Shown: positions 46,059 through 54,530 of the stretch, piece after piece
Layout of the letters: each line of letters begins with the position of its first letter
Numbering within the stretch: the stretch's first letter is position 1
DNA from: Gammaproteobacteria bacterium
Lineage (GTDB): Bacteria > Pseudomonadota > Gammaproteobacteria > Enterobacterales > Alteromonadaceae
Length of the DNA stretch: 64,000 bases
Direction: 5' to 3'
Assembly (NCBI GenBank): GCA_018825965.1
Contig: JAHKAA010000038.1
Coordinates: forward strand, 1-64,000
Made by a program: the position numbers and the translations under genes
The notes under the pieces: model-generated
Told to the model about the DNA's origin: nothing
Seen by the model: the letters and a program-made list of their open reading frames with translations, nothing else
Databases searched by the model: none

Positions 46059-47517
46059 GCGTATAGAACTTGGAAGTTTTTTTCTGAGCGGTGAAGGCAC
46101 TTTGCAGCAGCAGTTGTATCAGGCATTACGCGAAAAGCTGCTGACAGCGCAGTGGCCTGCAGAGGCCTTATTGCCCTCCAGCAGGCAATTGGCTGTGGAT
46201 TTAAAGTTAAGCCGCAATACGGTCAATCAGGTGTTGCAACAACTGGTGGCTGAAGGTTATTTGTTGGGCCAACCAGGCCGGGGTTATCAGGTGCTTGCTG
46301 TGGCTCCGGATCAATTTTTTAAGGCAAGCAAACATGCACAAGTGGCGTTGGCACCAGACCAAATCATAGTATTTGACTATGGGGTCACAGCTAAAACCGG
46401 ACCAGCTTCGGGTTTGCTGCAAACCGGAGTGCCTGATTTGTCGGCCTTTCCTTTTGCCTTGTGGCAAAAGTTAACTCAACGCCATAGTGGCAGAAGTGCT
46501 TTAGCCGGTATGGCAGATGCTATGGGTTATTTGCCACTGCGCCAGGCGCTGAACCATTATGTACGCCAGTCCCGTCAGGTGGTGTGTGATGAAGATTGTA
46601 TTGTGATCACTCCTGGCGCACAGGCTGCTTTATTTATTGCCGCTAAGCTGGTGAGTCAGGCAGGGGATAAAGTGGCGATGGAATCCCCTGGTTATCCCCG
46701 TTTACGTCAGGCTTTGCAGTTATCCGAAGCCGATATTCATTACATTGACGCCAGTTCAGACACCGGGCTTGCCACTGCTGATCTCCCTCGCCTGAACGGC
46801 TGTAAAGCCTTGTTTGTGACTCCGGCTCACCAATACCCCATGGGTGGCATTATGCCGCTGTCAGAACGGTTGCAGTTACTTGAATGGGCCAGGCAGCAGC
46901 ACTGCGTTTTGGTCGAAGACGACTACGATAGTGAGTTTCAATTTAAACACAGACCAATTGCCAGTCTACAAGGCCTGGCGCAAGGACAAGGGGTGATCTA
47001 TGTCGGCTCCTTTAGTAAAACCTTATTTCCGGCGCTGCGTTTAGGTTATCTGGTGTTACCCAAAAAATGGGTCGCTAAAGCTGCTGCTTTATTACAGGCT
47101 CTGTATGGTGACGTTGCTTTGTTGCCTCAGGCGGTGACGGCAGATTTTATGCTTGAAGGGCATTTTGGCCGGCATTTGCGAAAAATGCGCCAGCTGTACC
47201 AGCACAAACAACAGTTTTGCCTGCAACTTCTTGCAAAGTTTCTGCCAGAGGCGAAGCTACACGCCCGTTATGCCGGTTTACATATCAGCCTTGAGTTTCC
47301 TTATGAAGTGGCAGATCAGCAGCTAACGGCTGAATTATTAAAAGCTGGTTACAGAGTGCAGCCTTTGAGTCGTTATGTCTTTGCAGGGCCTGCGCGTACA
47401 GGTCTGGTGATAGGCTTAGCCAACAGTTCAGAGCAGCAACTGTTATCAGGTGTACAGTTTATTGCGCGGTTATTGCCTTTGTATAAAAAAGGATGTGCAA
47501 CAGAAATTATTGTTTAA
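46057..47517 (+). CDS. MocR-family regulator (GntR HTH fused to aminotransferase fold)
   Basis: A 486-residue PLP-dependent regulator of the PdxR/MocR type. A winged helix of GntR type (about 12-80; LPSSRQLAVDLKLSRNTVNQVLQQLVAEGYL) is joined to an inactive fold-I aminotransferase domain (about 110-480), with DDYDSEF at 288-294 and the PLP lysine Lys321 in SFSKTLFPALRLGY. Translation starts at TTG 46057 with GAGAG upstream. Divergent orientation suggests it controls the GNAT/PaiB operon. It resembles PdxR but no pdxST genes are present. Confidence 0.9.
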   Translation: MRIELGSFFLSGEGTLQQQLYQALREKLLTAQWPAEALLPSSRQLAVDLKLSRNTVNQVLQQLVAEGYLLGQPGRGYQVLAVAPDQFFKASKHAQVALAPDQIIVFDYGVTAKTGPASGLLQTGVPDLSAFPFALWQKLTQRHSGRSALAGMADAMGYLPLRQALNHYVRQSRQVVCDEDCIVITPGAQAALFIAAKLVSQAGDKVAMESPGYPRLRQALQLSEADIHYIDASSDTGLATADLPRLNGCKALFVTPAHQYPMGGIMPLSERLQLLEWARQQHCVLVEDDYDSEFQFKHRPIASLQGLAQGQGVIYVGSFSKTLFPALRLGYLVLPKKWVAKAAALLQALYGDVALLPQAVTADFMLEGHFGRHLRKMRQLYQHKQQFCLQLLAKFLPEAKLHARYAGLHISLEFPYEVADQQLTAELLKAGYRVQPLSRYVFAGPARTGLVIGLANSSEQQLLSGVQFIARLLPLYKKGCATEIIV

Positions 47518-47519
47518 TT

Positions 47520-47540
47520 TGCAAATAGGAATTATTATCA
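47520..47540 (+). promoter_or_regulatory. Fur box upstream of a small membrane-peptide gene
   Basis: TGCAAATAGGAATTATTATC differs at only two of twenty positions from the Fur box before tonB. It lies three bases after the MocR stop and 34 bp before the 43-residue frame at 47574. Confidence 0.7.
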
Positions 47541-47573
47541 TCTTAGTTGTTTTTACTGAAGCCCATATATCTG

Positions 47574-47705
47574 ATGACAGAACCCAAGCGACAAACCACA
47601 GCCAACAAACTATTTAAAACTATTCGGCAATGGCTGGGCTTTGCCGTTGTGCTGACTGGTGCCCTTGTATTGCTGCTTGAAAGTTTTACCGTGATCCCTG
47701 GTTGA
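47574..47705 (+). CDS. Small membrane peptide under a Fur box
   Basis: A 43-residue frame with a basic N-terminus (TEPKRQTTANKLFKTIRQ) and one hydrophobic helix (WLGFAVVLTGALVLLLESF), the form of a small inner-membrane protein. Support for its reality comes from the Fur box just ahead and from the amphipathic-then-hydrophobic design; the ribosome site is weak. The helix resembles the first helix of PepSY-type proteins, so it may alternatively be a truncated gene. It could be co-transcribed with the DUF445 gene, 105 bp downstream. Confidence 0.5.
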   Translation: MTEPKRQTTANKLFKTIRQWLGFAVVLTGALVLLLESFTVIPG

Positions 47706-47810
47706 ATTTAGTTTTTTGTTGCTGATCCTGCTGTACAGTTTTTGTCTCTTGTTGTTCTTCTGCACACTGATTACAATCGCTGCCATTTCCGCTGTTTGTA
47801 TGGAGTTCTG

Positions 47811-48524
47811 ATGAATAAAAGTCTTGTAACCAATCTGTTGTCTTTGATTGTGATGGCTGCTGGCTGGTTTTTTGCCTTGCCCTGGTTATGGGCTATAGGT
47901 CTGTTTGCCTTTTCCGGTGCTGTGACCAACTGGCTGGCTATTCATATGTTGTTCGAAAAAGTGCCCTTGTTGTACGGATCCGGGGTCATACCGGCGCGTT
48001 TCAGCGAATTTAAACAAGGTATTTATGATCTGATCATGGGGCAGTTTTTCAGCAAAGAAAATCTGCAGCGTTTGCTTGCTGAGCAACATGAGCAAGACGC
48101 TGTCAGTTTAAAACTTGCACCTGTGATTGAAGTTATCGACTTATCACCCGCCTTTGATGCTTTGCTGGAGACAGTGCAAAAATCATCCTTAGGTGGCATG
48201 CTGGCGATGTTTGGTGGTGCTCAGATGTTAGTGCCGTTAAAAGAGTCTTTTATCGAAAACCTGAGCCGTTCTTTAGTGGAACTGGCTGATAGTCCAGAAG
48301 TGCAACAACAGATTAAAAATCAGCTGCATCAGGGCGATACCATCGATCTGTTGCAGCCTAAAATTGCCGCTGTAGTGGAAGGTCGTTTGGCTGAGCTGAC
48401 ACCTGAAATGGTAAAAGACATAGTGCAGCAGATGATCCGTCAGCATTTAGGCTGGCTGGTGGTTTGGGGCGGCGTCTTTGGTGGCCTTATTGGTTTATTA
48501 AGCAGCTTTATTCCTGCGATTTGA
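47811..48524 (+). CDS. DUF445 family membrane protein
   Basis: A 237-residue protein with N-terminal helices (LLSLIVMAAGWFFALPWLWAIGLFAFSGAVTNWLAI), a soluble central part and a C-terminal helix (WLVVWGGVFGGLIGLLSSF). The VTNWLAIHMLFE stretch and the GVIPARFSEFKQGIYDLI segment are DUF445 hallmarks. Function is unknown. Start ATG 47811 has GGAG five bases upstream; the longer frame to 47742 lacks one. Confidence 0.82.
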   Translation: MNKSLVTNLLSLIVMAAGWFFALPWLWAIGLFAFSGAVTNWLAIHMLFEKVPLLYGSGVIPARFSEFKQGIYDLIMGQFFSKENLQRLLAEQHEQDAVSLKLAPVIEVIDLSPAFDALLETVQKSSLGGMLAMFGGAQMLVPLKESFIENLSRSLVELADSPEVQQQIKNQLHQGDTIDLLQPKIAAVVEGRLAELTPEMVKDIVQQMIRQHLGWLVVWGGVFGGLIGLLSSFIPAI

Positions 48525-48538
48525 TTAAAACAAGAGGA

Positions 48539-48563
48539 AGGGGCAGAGTTATCTGCCTCTTAT
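48539..48563. terminator. Terminator between DUF445 and phzF-like genes
   Basis: AGGGGCAGA (48539-48547) and TCTGCCTCT (48552-48560) form a stem with one G-U pair and a 4-nt loop, followed by TATTAT. It serves convergent genes. Confidence 0.5.
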
Positions 48564-48578
48564 TATCAAGATGAGGGG

Positions 48579-49367
48579 TTAAGCTAAAAAAATCTCACCC
48601 TGTAAATAGAGTTTGGCCTGACCCGAAACCAGTACTCTTTCTCCCGCCAATTCACAGCGCAATACACCACCTCGTGCCGACGCCTGACAGGCCATCAACT
48701 GAGTTTTACCAAGCTGTTCTGCCCAATAAGGCACTAAACCCGCATGAATGGAACCTGTTACCGGATCTTCATCGCCGCCATTGGCTGGCCAGAAATAACG
48801 TGAAACAAAGTCGTAATTTGTGCCAGGTGCAGTGGCCACCACATCATAAGGCGCCAGCTTTTTCAGTTCATGGCTGTTGGTCTTTAGCTGCTTGACCTGC
48901 TCTTCATCGGTATAAATGGCAAAATAGGCCTGAGCACTTTGCAACACGCTAGCCGGAGCTATGGATAATCCTGCCATCAGGGCATCTGGTGCTATGACCA
49001 TACTGGCAGGGCGCTGAGGGAAATCCATTTGGATCCAGCCATCAGCCTGTTGGCTCACCATTAAATCACCTACTTCCAGGGTACTGAAGCTAAGGGTTGT
49101 ACTGTTGTTTTGAGCAAACAAGACAAAAGCAGCAGCTAAGGTGGCATGACCACAAAAATCAATTTCAGTGACAGGAGAAAACCAGCGGATCTGGTAATGA
49201 TCTTTCGCCAAAGGCAATACAAAAGCGGTTTCAGATAAGTTATTTTCGGTGGCGATCTGTTGCATCAGTTCATCACTAATGGCCTGTTGCAAAGGCACAA
49301 CGGCGGCATAATTGCCTTTAAATAGCTGATCGGTAAAAGCATCTACCTGATAAATCGGAAGTTTCAT
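48579..49367 (-). CDS. PhzF-family isomerase/epimerase
   Basis: A 262-residue protein of the diaminopimelate-epimerase-like PhzF fold. Characteristic: N-terminal MKLPIYQVDAFTDQLFKGNYAAVV, active-site Glu in ATENNLSETAFVL, and FCGHATLAA. The second half contains DPVTGSIHAGLVPYW. Phenazine genes are absent, so this is one of the many PhzF members of unknown substrate. An alternative start at 49376 adds three residues. Confidence 0.9.
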   Translation of the reverse strand: MKLPIYQVDAFTDQLFKGNYAAVVPLQQAISDELMQQIATENNLSETAFVLPLAKDHYQIRWFSPVTEIDFCGHATLAAAFVLFAQNNSTTLSFSTLEVGDLMVSQQADGWIQMDFPQRPASMVIAPDALMAGLSIAPASVLQSAQAYFAIYTDEEQVKQLKTNSHELKKLAPYDVVATAPGTNYDFVSRYFWPANGGDEDPVTGSIHAGLVPYWAEQLGKTQLMACQASARGGVLRCELAGERVLVSGQAKLYLQGEIFLA

Positions 49368-49476
49368 AGGCGTCATTCCTCTGTCTAACCTTAAGTTGCT
49401 GCATCATAGCTCAGAAATACACAGCAGAAGGACTGAACTTGCTTATAATACCTCAGCATTTTTTTGAGGATTTTTG

Positions 49477-49866
49477 ATGAAAACGGTAATTTCTGTGGTG
49501 GTCACTGGCCTGTTGTTTTGTGGTTTTGCTTTTGCGAATGAAGTGGATATGGAAAAAACCATGAAGCAAATGGCGCTGAACTTTAAACAAGCTAAAGAAG
49601 CGCAGTCTTTGGAACAGATGGCGCTGGCACTGGCCGGTTTTGAAACTCAATTGCAGCAGGCGCAGCAAGGCAAATTTCAGGCGGACAAAGCACAGCTGTA
49701 CCAGCAAGGTTTAAAAGAACTGGCTGTTGAAGTGGATCAGGCCCAATTGTTCGTAGAGCAGCAGGATCTGCAAGGGGCGAAGCAGCACCTGCTGAAAATG
49801 GATGAACTGCGAAAAAAGTACCATAAACATCGGAAACCCAGCTTTTGGCAGCTGATTTTTGGTTAA
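49477..49866 (+). CDS. Cytochrome b562-like periplasmic protein
   Basis: A 129-residue exported four-helix protein. The signal peptide ends at AFA (20). The mature start NEVDMEKTMKQMALNFKQAKEA parallels cytochrome b562 (axial Met29 equivalent), and the C-terminal helix LRKKYHKHRK holds His116, at the place of the second haem ligand. No CxxCH motif is present, so any haem would be non-covalent. Length is near that of b562 after the signal. It is followed by ohrR. ATG 49477 has GAGGA upstream. Confidence 0.62.
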   Translation: MKTVISVVVTGLLFCGFAFANEVDMEKTMKQMALNFKQAKEAQSLEQMALALAGFETQLQQAQQGKFQADKAQLYQQGLKELAVEVDQAQLFVEQQDLQGAKQHLLKMDELRKKYHKHRKPSFWQLIFG

Positions 49867-49896
49867 GTTCTCAAGCTCGATTTCATAGTGGGATTG

Positions 49897-49920
49897 AAGT
49901 ATATTGCACACAATTCAATT
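49897..49920. promoter_or_regulatory. OhrR-type operator before ohrR
   Basis: The 24-bp site AAGTATATTGCA followed by CACAATTCAATT matches the palindrome at 18055-18078 in 19 of 24 positions, and ends 15 bp before the ohrR start. It is expected to give autoregulation. Confidence 0.68.
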
Positions 49921-49935
49921 GAGTCCGGCTATCTG

Positions 49936-50379
49936 ATGATGACAGAAAACGACGATTATTTAGTATTAGAGAAACAGCTGTGTTTTTCACTTTACAGCGC
50001 CAGCCACAGGCTGGTGCGTAGTTATCGCTTATTGCTGGACCCTTTAGATCTGACCTATCCGCAGTATCTGGCCATGTTGGTGTTGTGGCAGCAACCTGAA
50101 CTTAACGTCAAAGATTTAGGTGAAAAACTGCATTTAGACTCAGGAACTTTAACACCTTTGTTAAAACGGCTGGAGAATAAGGGGTTCGTCAGCCGGACCC
50201 GCAGCCAGCAGGATGAGCGGGTGGTGCATATTCGCCTGACTGAGCAGGGGCAGTTGTTAAAGGCTCAGGCCAGCCATATCCCAAAAACTATTTTTCAGCA
50301 ATCTGGTTTGCCGTTAGAGCAGTTGCAGCAGTTAAAACACAACTGTGATTTGTTATTTCAGCAACTCGAAGCCTTGTAA
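49936..50379 (+). CDS. ohrR: OhrR, organic-peroxide-sensing MarR-family repressor
   Basis: A 147-residue MarR-family regulator. LEKQLCFSLYSASHRLVRSYRLLLDPLDLTYPQY holds the reactive Cys16 in the OhrR position, and LHLDSGTLTPLLKRLENKGFVSRTRSQQDERVVHIRLT is the winged-helix DNA-binding part in its characteristic OhrR form. Oxidation of the Cys by organic hydroperoxide releases DNA. Two ATGs (49936, 49939) are adjacent. No ohr peroxidase gene is next to it; the linked target here appears to be the glutathione peroxidase gene. Confidence 0.92.
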   Translation: MMTENDDYLVLEKQLCFSLYSASHRLVRSYRLLLDPLDLTYPQYLAMLVLWQQPELNVKDLGEKLHLDSGTLTPLLKRLENKGFVSRTRSQQDERVVHIRLTEQGQLLKAQASHIPKTIFQQSGLPLEQLQQLKHNCDLLFQQLEAL

Positions 50380-50451
50380 TCACTTTTTGCATCCCCATTT
50401 CAATCATCAGATCCTTGCAAAGGGCAGGATGGTTTCAATGAGGCAAAAAGC

Positions 50452-50961
50452 ATGAGTTTATCTTTTTACAGCGCGTCAGTTCCGGTCTTTAAGCAGTTCC
50501 TCACCAGTTTAAAAGACTTATTGGTTAAAGCTGAACAATTTAGCCAGCAAAAAGATTTAGCCGATGCAGTGCTGCTGCAATCGCGTTTATACCCTGATAT
50601 GTTTCCGCTGCTGCGTCAGGTACAAATTGCTGCTGATTTTGCTAAAAGTGTGTCTGCCCGTTTAGCTGGTGTTGAAGTTCCGGGTTATGAAGATACTGAG
50701 CAGAGCTTCGCTGAACTGCAGCAACGTCTGGATAAAACTCTGGCTTTTCTTGATAGCTTAAGTGCAGAGCAATTTGAAAATGCGGCAGAAAAAGAAATTG
50801 TATTGCGTGCTGGTACTCCAAAAGAAAAACGTTTTACCGGTACTCAATATTTAGCTCAATACGGTTTGCCGCAGTTTTATTTCCACGTCACCACCAGTTA
50901 CGCTTTATTGCGTCACAATGGTGTTGAAGTAGGTAAAAAAGACTATATGGGCCAAATGTAA
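50452..50961 (+). CDS. DUF1993 family protein
   Basis: A 169-residue helical protein beginning MSLSFYSASVPVFKQFLTSLKDLLVKAEQF, the DUF1993 opening, with LYPDMFPLLRQVQIAADFAK and FYFHVTTSYALLRHNGVEVGKKDYMG at the C-terminus. The four-helix DinB-like fold is inferred from family knowledge. It follows ohrR by 72 bp and may belong to the peroxide-response operon. Function is unknown. Confidence 0.86.
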   Translation: MSLSFYSASVPVFKQFLTSLKDLLVKAEQFSQQKDLADAVLLQSRLYPDMFPLLRQVQIAADFAKSVSARLAGVEVPGYEDTEQSFAELQQRLDKTLAFLDSLSAEQFENAAEKEIVLRAGTPKEKRFTGTQYLAQYGLPQFYFHVTTSYALLRHNGVEVGKKDYMGQM

Positions 50962-50968
50962 ATGTGAA

Positions 50969-51004
50969 CAGAAACAGCGGTCATTTTAGATACCGCTGTT
51001 TCTG
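50969..51004. terminator. Strong bidirectional hairpin between DUF1993 and SBP genes
   Basis: A 13-bp perfect stem, CAGAAACAGCGGT (50969-50981) with ACCGCTGTTTCTG (50992-51004), and a 10-nt loop. It lies between convergent genes; the T content sits inside the stem. Confidence 0.65.
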
Positions 51005-51007
51005 TAG

Positions 51008-51793
51008 TTACCCGAAGTGCAAAATACCGTCGCGAGCTTCAGTATTCATATTGTGATAATGCTTTAAAATCATCTGCCATTTTTCCGCAATAAACTGCTG
51101 CTGACCACTTTGACGGAATTTTTCTGCAGCTGATTTCCAGCTTTGCATCAGTTTTGGATCTGTGCCTGACCTGGACATCAGCAGGTAAACATCCGAAGTT
51201 CTGAGTCTATACACAGCTTTAATGTCGTCTGACTGCAGGCCTTCTTCCCATAACAAATGCTGAATTCCCTGACTTTCGTAAGCTATTAAATCCAGCCGGC
51301 CTGATCGCAATCTTTGAATATTTTGTTGATGGTTGACTGAAGGATGCAGGTTGTTAAAGTTTTGCTCCAGTAACCATTCTTCTCTGATATCACCCCGTAC
51401 CACTCCTATGGCTTTGACCTTCCGCAACTGATCCAGCCTTTGAATTTGCAAAGGATTTGAACTCAGAGCATAAGCTGACCAGGTTTTAACCACCAGTTGC
51501 CCTATCCAATAAAACTCATTTTCTCTTTGTTTCGTTCTGGAAAAGCTGAACAGCAGGACATTAGGTTCTGTGCGGGCAATATGAATAGCACGGGCTTCAG
51601 GCATAACTTCGATTTCGGTTTTGTCATTCAGGCTGCGTTGAATAGCTTGTACCACCTCCACAGAAAAACCCGTTAACTGGCCGTGGCTACCCAGATAACT
51701 GGCCGGAGGTTCTACTACTGTGATGATCCGCAACGCCTGACTTTGAGCAGTGAAACCGGCAAGAAAAAATAAAACACCCACAATCCATCGCAT
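51008..51793 (-). CDS. Orphan periplasmic solute-binding protein (SBP family 3-like)
   Basis: A 261-residue exported protein. The signal MRWIVGVLFFLAGFTAQSQA is followed by LRIITVVEPPASYLGSHGQLTGFSVEVVQAIQRSLND, the standard opening of family 3 solute-binding proteins. No permease genes are nearby. ATG 51793 places the signal at the N-terminus; the frame extends to 51820 without it. It is the third such orphan in this window. Confidence 0.75.
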   Translation of the reverse strand: MRWIVGVLFFLAGFTAQSQALRIITVVEPPASYLGSHGQLTGFSVEVVQAIQRSLNDKTEIEVMPEARAIHIARTEPNVLLFSFSRTKQRENEFYWIGQLVVKTWSAYALSSNPLQIQRLDQLRKVKAIGVVRGDIREEWLLEQNFNNLHPSVNHQQNIQRLRSGRLDLIAYESQGIQHLLWEEGLQSDDIKAVYRLRTSDVYLLMSRSGTDPKLMQSWKSAAEKFRQSGQQQFIAEKWQMILKHYHNMNTEARDGILHFG

Positions 51794-51876
51794 GGTCTGA
51801 TTTCTCTGATTAAGAAACACTGTATTAGGTATAGTCAGGTTTCACAGGGCTGACAACAAAGAGTTTTCACAAGTGC

Positions 51877-52779
51877 TTAAAGACGAACAAGGCGTTTTAA
51901 CTTAGCCGCTGGCAACAAAATAATTAAATTGCCCAAAGCCACAACACCAACACCAATAAGGGCTGACCAGCTCCAGTGGTAGTTTTCAAACCAGGTGGAA
52001 ATGCCTAAAGCAACAATAGGGAATAACACCATAGTGTAAGCCGCTTTTGCCGGGCCTATGCGCCCCACTAAAGTTAAATAGGCACCAAAAGCCAGTACAG
52101 ATCCAAACAAGGACAAATACAGCAAGGACAAGCTAAAACTGACTGAGGTGTTAAAGACCGGCATAATGCCTTGGGTTAAAGCCACTATGGCCATCACGCC
52201 AGCGCCATAAGCCATACCAAAGACATTAGTCTGAACTACAGGCAACTGTTGTTGCTGGTTTTTGGACGACAACATATTACCAAGCGAGGCGATGTAAGTA
52301 CCGGCAATACTAAGGATTAATCCCCAAAAGGCTGAGCCGTTAGTCTCAAGGCCCGCCAACTCTGGCCAGAATACAAAAGCTATACCCACAATACCTAATA
52401 AAGCACCCAGCAAGGTTTTTGTGTCCACAGGCCGGCCAAAAAACAAGGCGCCGTTAAGAATATTCATCAGCACTATACTGGAAAACACCACAGCTATCAG
52501 GCCACTGGTTAAATCAGAAGTGGCCAGATAAATCAGCAGGTAGTTTAAACAAAATAAAAACAAACCTTGCAATGCCATCCAGCCGTGTTGGCGGCGGTTA
52601 AAACTCAAAGGCAATTTACGCCATAAACACCAGAACCAGAGCAATAAAGCTGCCAGGCCAAAACGATAGGCGATAGACCACATCTCTGGTACATCGCCGA
52701 GTTGAAACTTAATGGCAAAAAAAGTAGAACCCCAAATCAGCACTGTCGCCAGATACAAGGTCATAGAATGGGTCAGCAT
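51877..52779 (-). CDS. EamA/DMT-family transporter
   Basis: A 300-residue polytopic protein with ten predicted helices in two EamA repeats: LATVLIWGSTFFAIKFQLGD opens the first, GLILSIAGTYIASLGNMLSSK the second. WGSTFFAIK is the usual first-helix motif. Substrate unknown. It is 70 bp from the solute-binding gene and could share its transcript. Confidence 0.88.
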   Translation of the reverse strand: MLTHSMTLYLATVLIWGSTFFAIKFQLGDVPEMWSIAYRFGLAALLLWFWCLWRKLPLSFNRRQHGWMALQGLFLFCLNYLLIYLATSDLTSGLIAVVFSSIVLMNILNGALFFGRPVDTKTLLGALLGIVGIAFVFWPELAGLETNGSAFWGLILSIAGTYIASLGNMLSSKNQQQQLPVVQTNVFGMAYGAGVMAIVALTQGIMPVFNTSVSFSLSLLYLSLFGSVLAFGAYLTLVGRIGPAKAAYTMVLFPIVALGISTWFENYHWSWSALIGVGVVALGNLIILLPAAKLKRLVRL

Positions 52780-52803
52780 AAAGCCTCATGAAAATTACGG
52801 TAT

Positions 52804-53007
52804 TTAATCAGTCTCTGCCGGAGTTTTGCTTAATCTGGTGTGAAAATCACTTTGTGCTTTCTTTTTAAAGTCACGCTGCACTATCTCGAGGGCGGCAAGC
52901 ACAGTGTTGGGTGGCAAATCCTGTTGCTCCAGCAACAGGATCAGTTCTACAGCCAATTGCACCTCAAGTGGTGCTTCTGATAAAACAGGAGTCTTAGTTT
53001 TTGTCAC
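52804..53007 (-). CDS. ybaM: YbaM-like (DUF2496) small protein
   Basis: A 67-residue soluble protein. The core LEVQLAVELILLLEQQDLPPNTVLAALEIVQRDFKKK closely follows E. coli YbaM (VKLAVDLI.LLEEN.IP..TVL.ALDIVKRDYEKK). Function unknown. It overlaps the ComFB-like gene by 14 bp, so the two are translated together. Confidence 0.78.
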   Translation of the reverse strand: MTKTKTPVLSEAPLEVQLAVELILLLEQQDLPPNTVLAALEIVQRDFKKKAQSDFHTRLSKTPAETD

Positions 53008-53263
53008 GTTGGGTGTCTAAAAAACCTTTGGCCTTGGCAACAGCTTCACGCACTTTCATCACCATTTCAAAACGTTCAGTCTGAGGCAGATAAAAGGCCA
53101 TATCTACTTCATAACGAATATACTTAGGCGGCAACTGATTCAGCACTATGCAGCATAAGTCAGCCAAATATTCGGTGTCGTGCTCATCATCTAAACGTAA
53201 CTCAACCAGATGGTCCAACAGAAGTTTTTCGTAATAGTTATGGATATCGTCATCTAACTTCAT
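52994..53263 (-). CDS. ComFB-family (late competence) protein
   Basis: An 89-residue protein with the pattern DDIHNYYEKLLLDHLVELRL, YLADLCCIVLNQLPPKYIRYEVDMAFYLP, which is the ComFB core (a conserved Cys within CxxxxLNxLPPxY). ComFB proteins of cyanobacteria and others have been reported as cyclic-dinucleotide receptors; the diguanylate cyclase in this window is a possible but unproven partner. It overlaps ybaM. Confidence 0.75.
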   Translation of the reverse strand: MKLDDDIHNYYEKLLLDHLVELRLDDEHDTEYLADLCCIVLNQLPPKYIRYEVDMAFYLPQTERFEMVMKVREAVAKAKGFLDTQRDKN

Positions 53264-53425
53264 CTGTTACTCCTTGTGTGGCTGAACTTTATGTTCTGGC
53301 CGCTTATGACTTTTGCCTAAGCATAATCAGTTCGGACATAAAACGCTACTGACTGCTGTGAACTTCGGGTTGTACTGATAGAATACAGCGGTCAAAACAA
53401 CAGGCTAAAGCCTAAGATTAAAAAA

Positions 53426-54529
53426 ATGCAAAAGAATACAATTCCTTGTTACTACGGTGACTACCTGCAACTGGACAAAATTTTAACGGCCCAGGCACCT
53501 GAAAGTGCAAAGTATGCCAACGAAGCTCATGATGAAACACTTTTTATTGTGGTGCATCAGGTGTACGAATTATGGTTTAAACAAGTGCTGCATGAACTCA
53601 AAGCTGTGCTTGGCGTTTTTGCCGCAGATGAAGTGAAAGATCAGCAACTGACAGGGGTAGTGCATAAACTCAAGCGGGTTATTACCATTCAACAACTGAT
53701 GAACCAGCAAATTGGTGTGATGGAAACCATGACGCCTCAGGATTTTATGTCATTCCGCGACTACCTGGTGCCTGCCTCTGGTTTTCAGAGTGTGCAGTTT
53801 AAGATGCTGGAAATTGGCCTGGGTTTAAAAAGCGAATACCGCATCGACTTTGACAAAAACTCTTTTTACAGCAGGTTAAATGAAAAAGACCGGATCTTTT
53901 TAGAAGGTCTGGAAACTCAGCCAAGTTTATTTGAGCAAGTAGAGAAATGGCTGGAACGTATGCCATTTTTACAATTTGGTGATTTCAGCTTTTGGCAAAT
54001 GTACCAAAGCGCGACAGAAAAAATGCTGAACGAAGATGAAAGCACAGTGCTGGCTATTCAACAAATTGCTGAACATGAACGTGAATTGCAGCTCAAAGAA
54101 ATCGTCAACACCAGAGCTAAGTTTGCCGCTTTGCTGGATAAGGATAAGTACGCTGAACTGCAACAGCAAGGGAGCTTCCGCTTAAGCCAGCGCGCTATGC
54201 TGGCCGCTTTGTTTATCACTTTGTATCAGGAAGAACCTGTGTTCAACCTGCCATTCCAGGTCTTAACCTGTCTGACTGAAATTGATGAAAATATGACCAT
54301 CTGGCGCTATAAGCACGCCATGATGGTGCAGCGTATGTTGGGAACTAAAATTGGCACTGGCGGATCTTCAGGCCATGATTATTTAAAACGTACGACAGAA
54401 AAAAACCGCATTTTTACCGATTTATTCCATATGGCAACTTTCCTGCTGCCAAAATCGGATTTGCCGGAATTGCCTCTGACAGTGCGTAAACAACTGGGAT
54501 TTTACTTCGCAGGCGCCCAGCAGATTTAA
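53426..54529 (+). CDS. kynA: Tryptophan 2,3-dioxygenase
   Basis: A 367-residue haem enzyme opening the indole ring of tryptophan to N-formylkynurenine. Strong signature regions: CYYGDYLQLDKIL, HDETLFIVVHQVYELWFKQVLHEL, and late in the chain RYKHAMMVQRMLGTKIGTGGSSGHDYLKRT (His in the haem-proximal region). Length is a little above bacterial TDO (about 280-300) and nearer eukaryotic forms. The neighbouring kynurenine-pathway genes are not adjacent. Confidence 0.93.
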   Translation: MQKNTIPCYYGDYLQLDKILTAQAPESAKYANEAHDETLFIVVHQVYELWFKQVLHELKAVLGVFAADEVKDQQLTGVVHKLKRVITIQQLMNQQIGVMETMTPQDFMSFRDYLVPASGFQSVQFKMLEIGLGLKSEYRIDFDKNSFYSRLNEKDRIFLEGLETQPSLFEQVEKWLERMPFLQFGDFSFWQMYQSATEKMLNEDESTVLAIQQIAEHERELQLKEIVNTRAKFAALLDKDKYAELQQQGSFRLSQRAMLAALFITLYQEEPVFNLPFQVLTCLTEIDENMTIWRYKHAMMVQRMLGTKIGTGGSSGHDYLKRTTEKNRIFTDLFHMATFLLPKSDLPELPLTVRKQLGFYFAGAQQI

Positions 54530-54530
54530 A

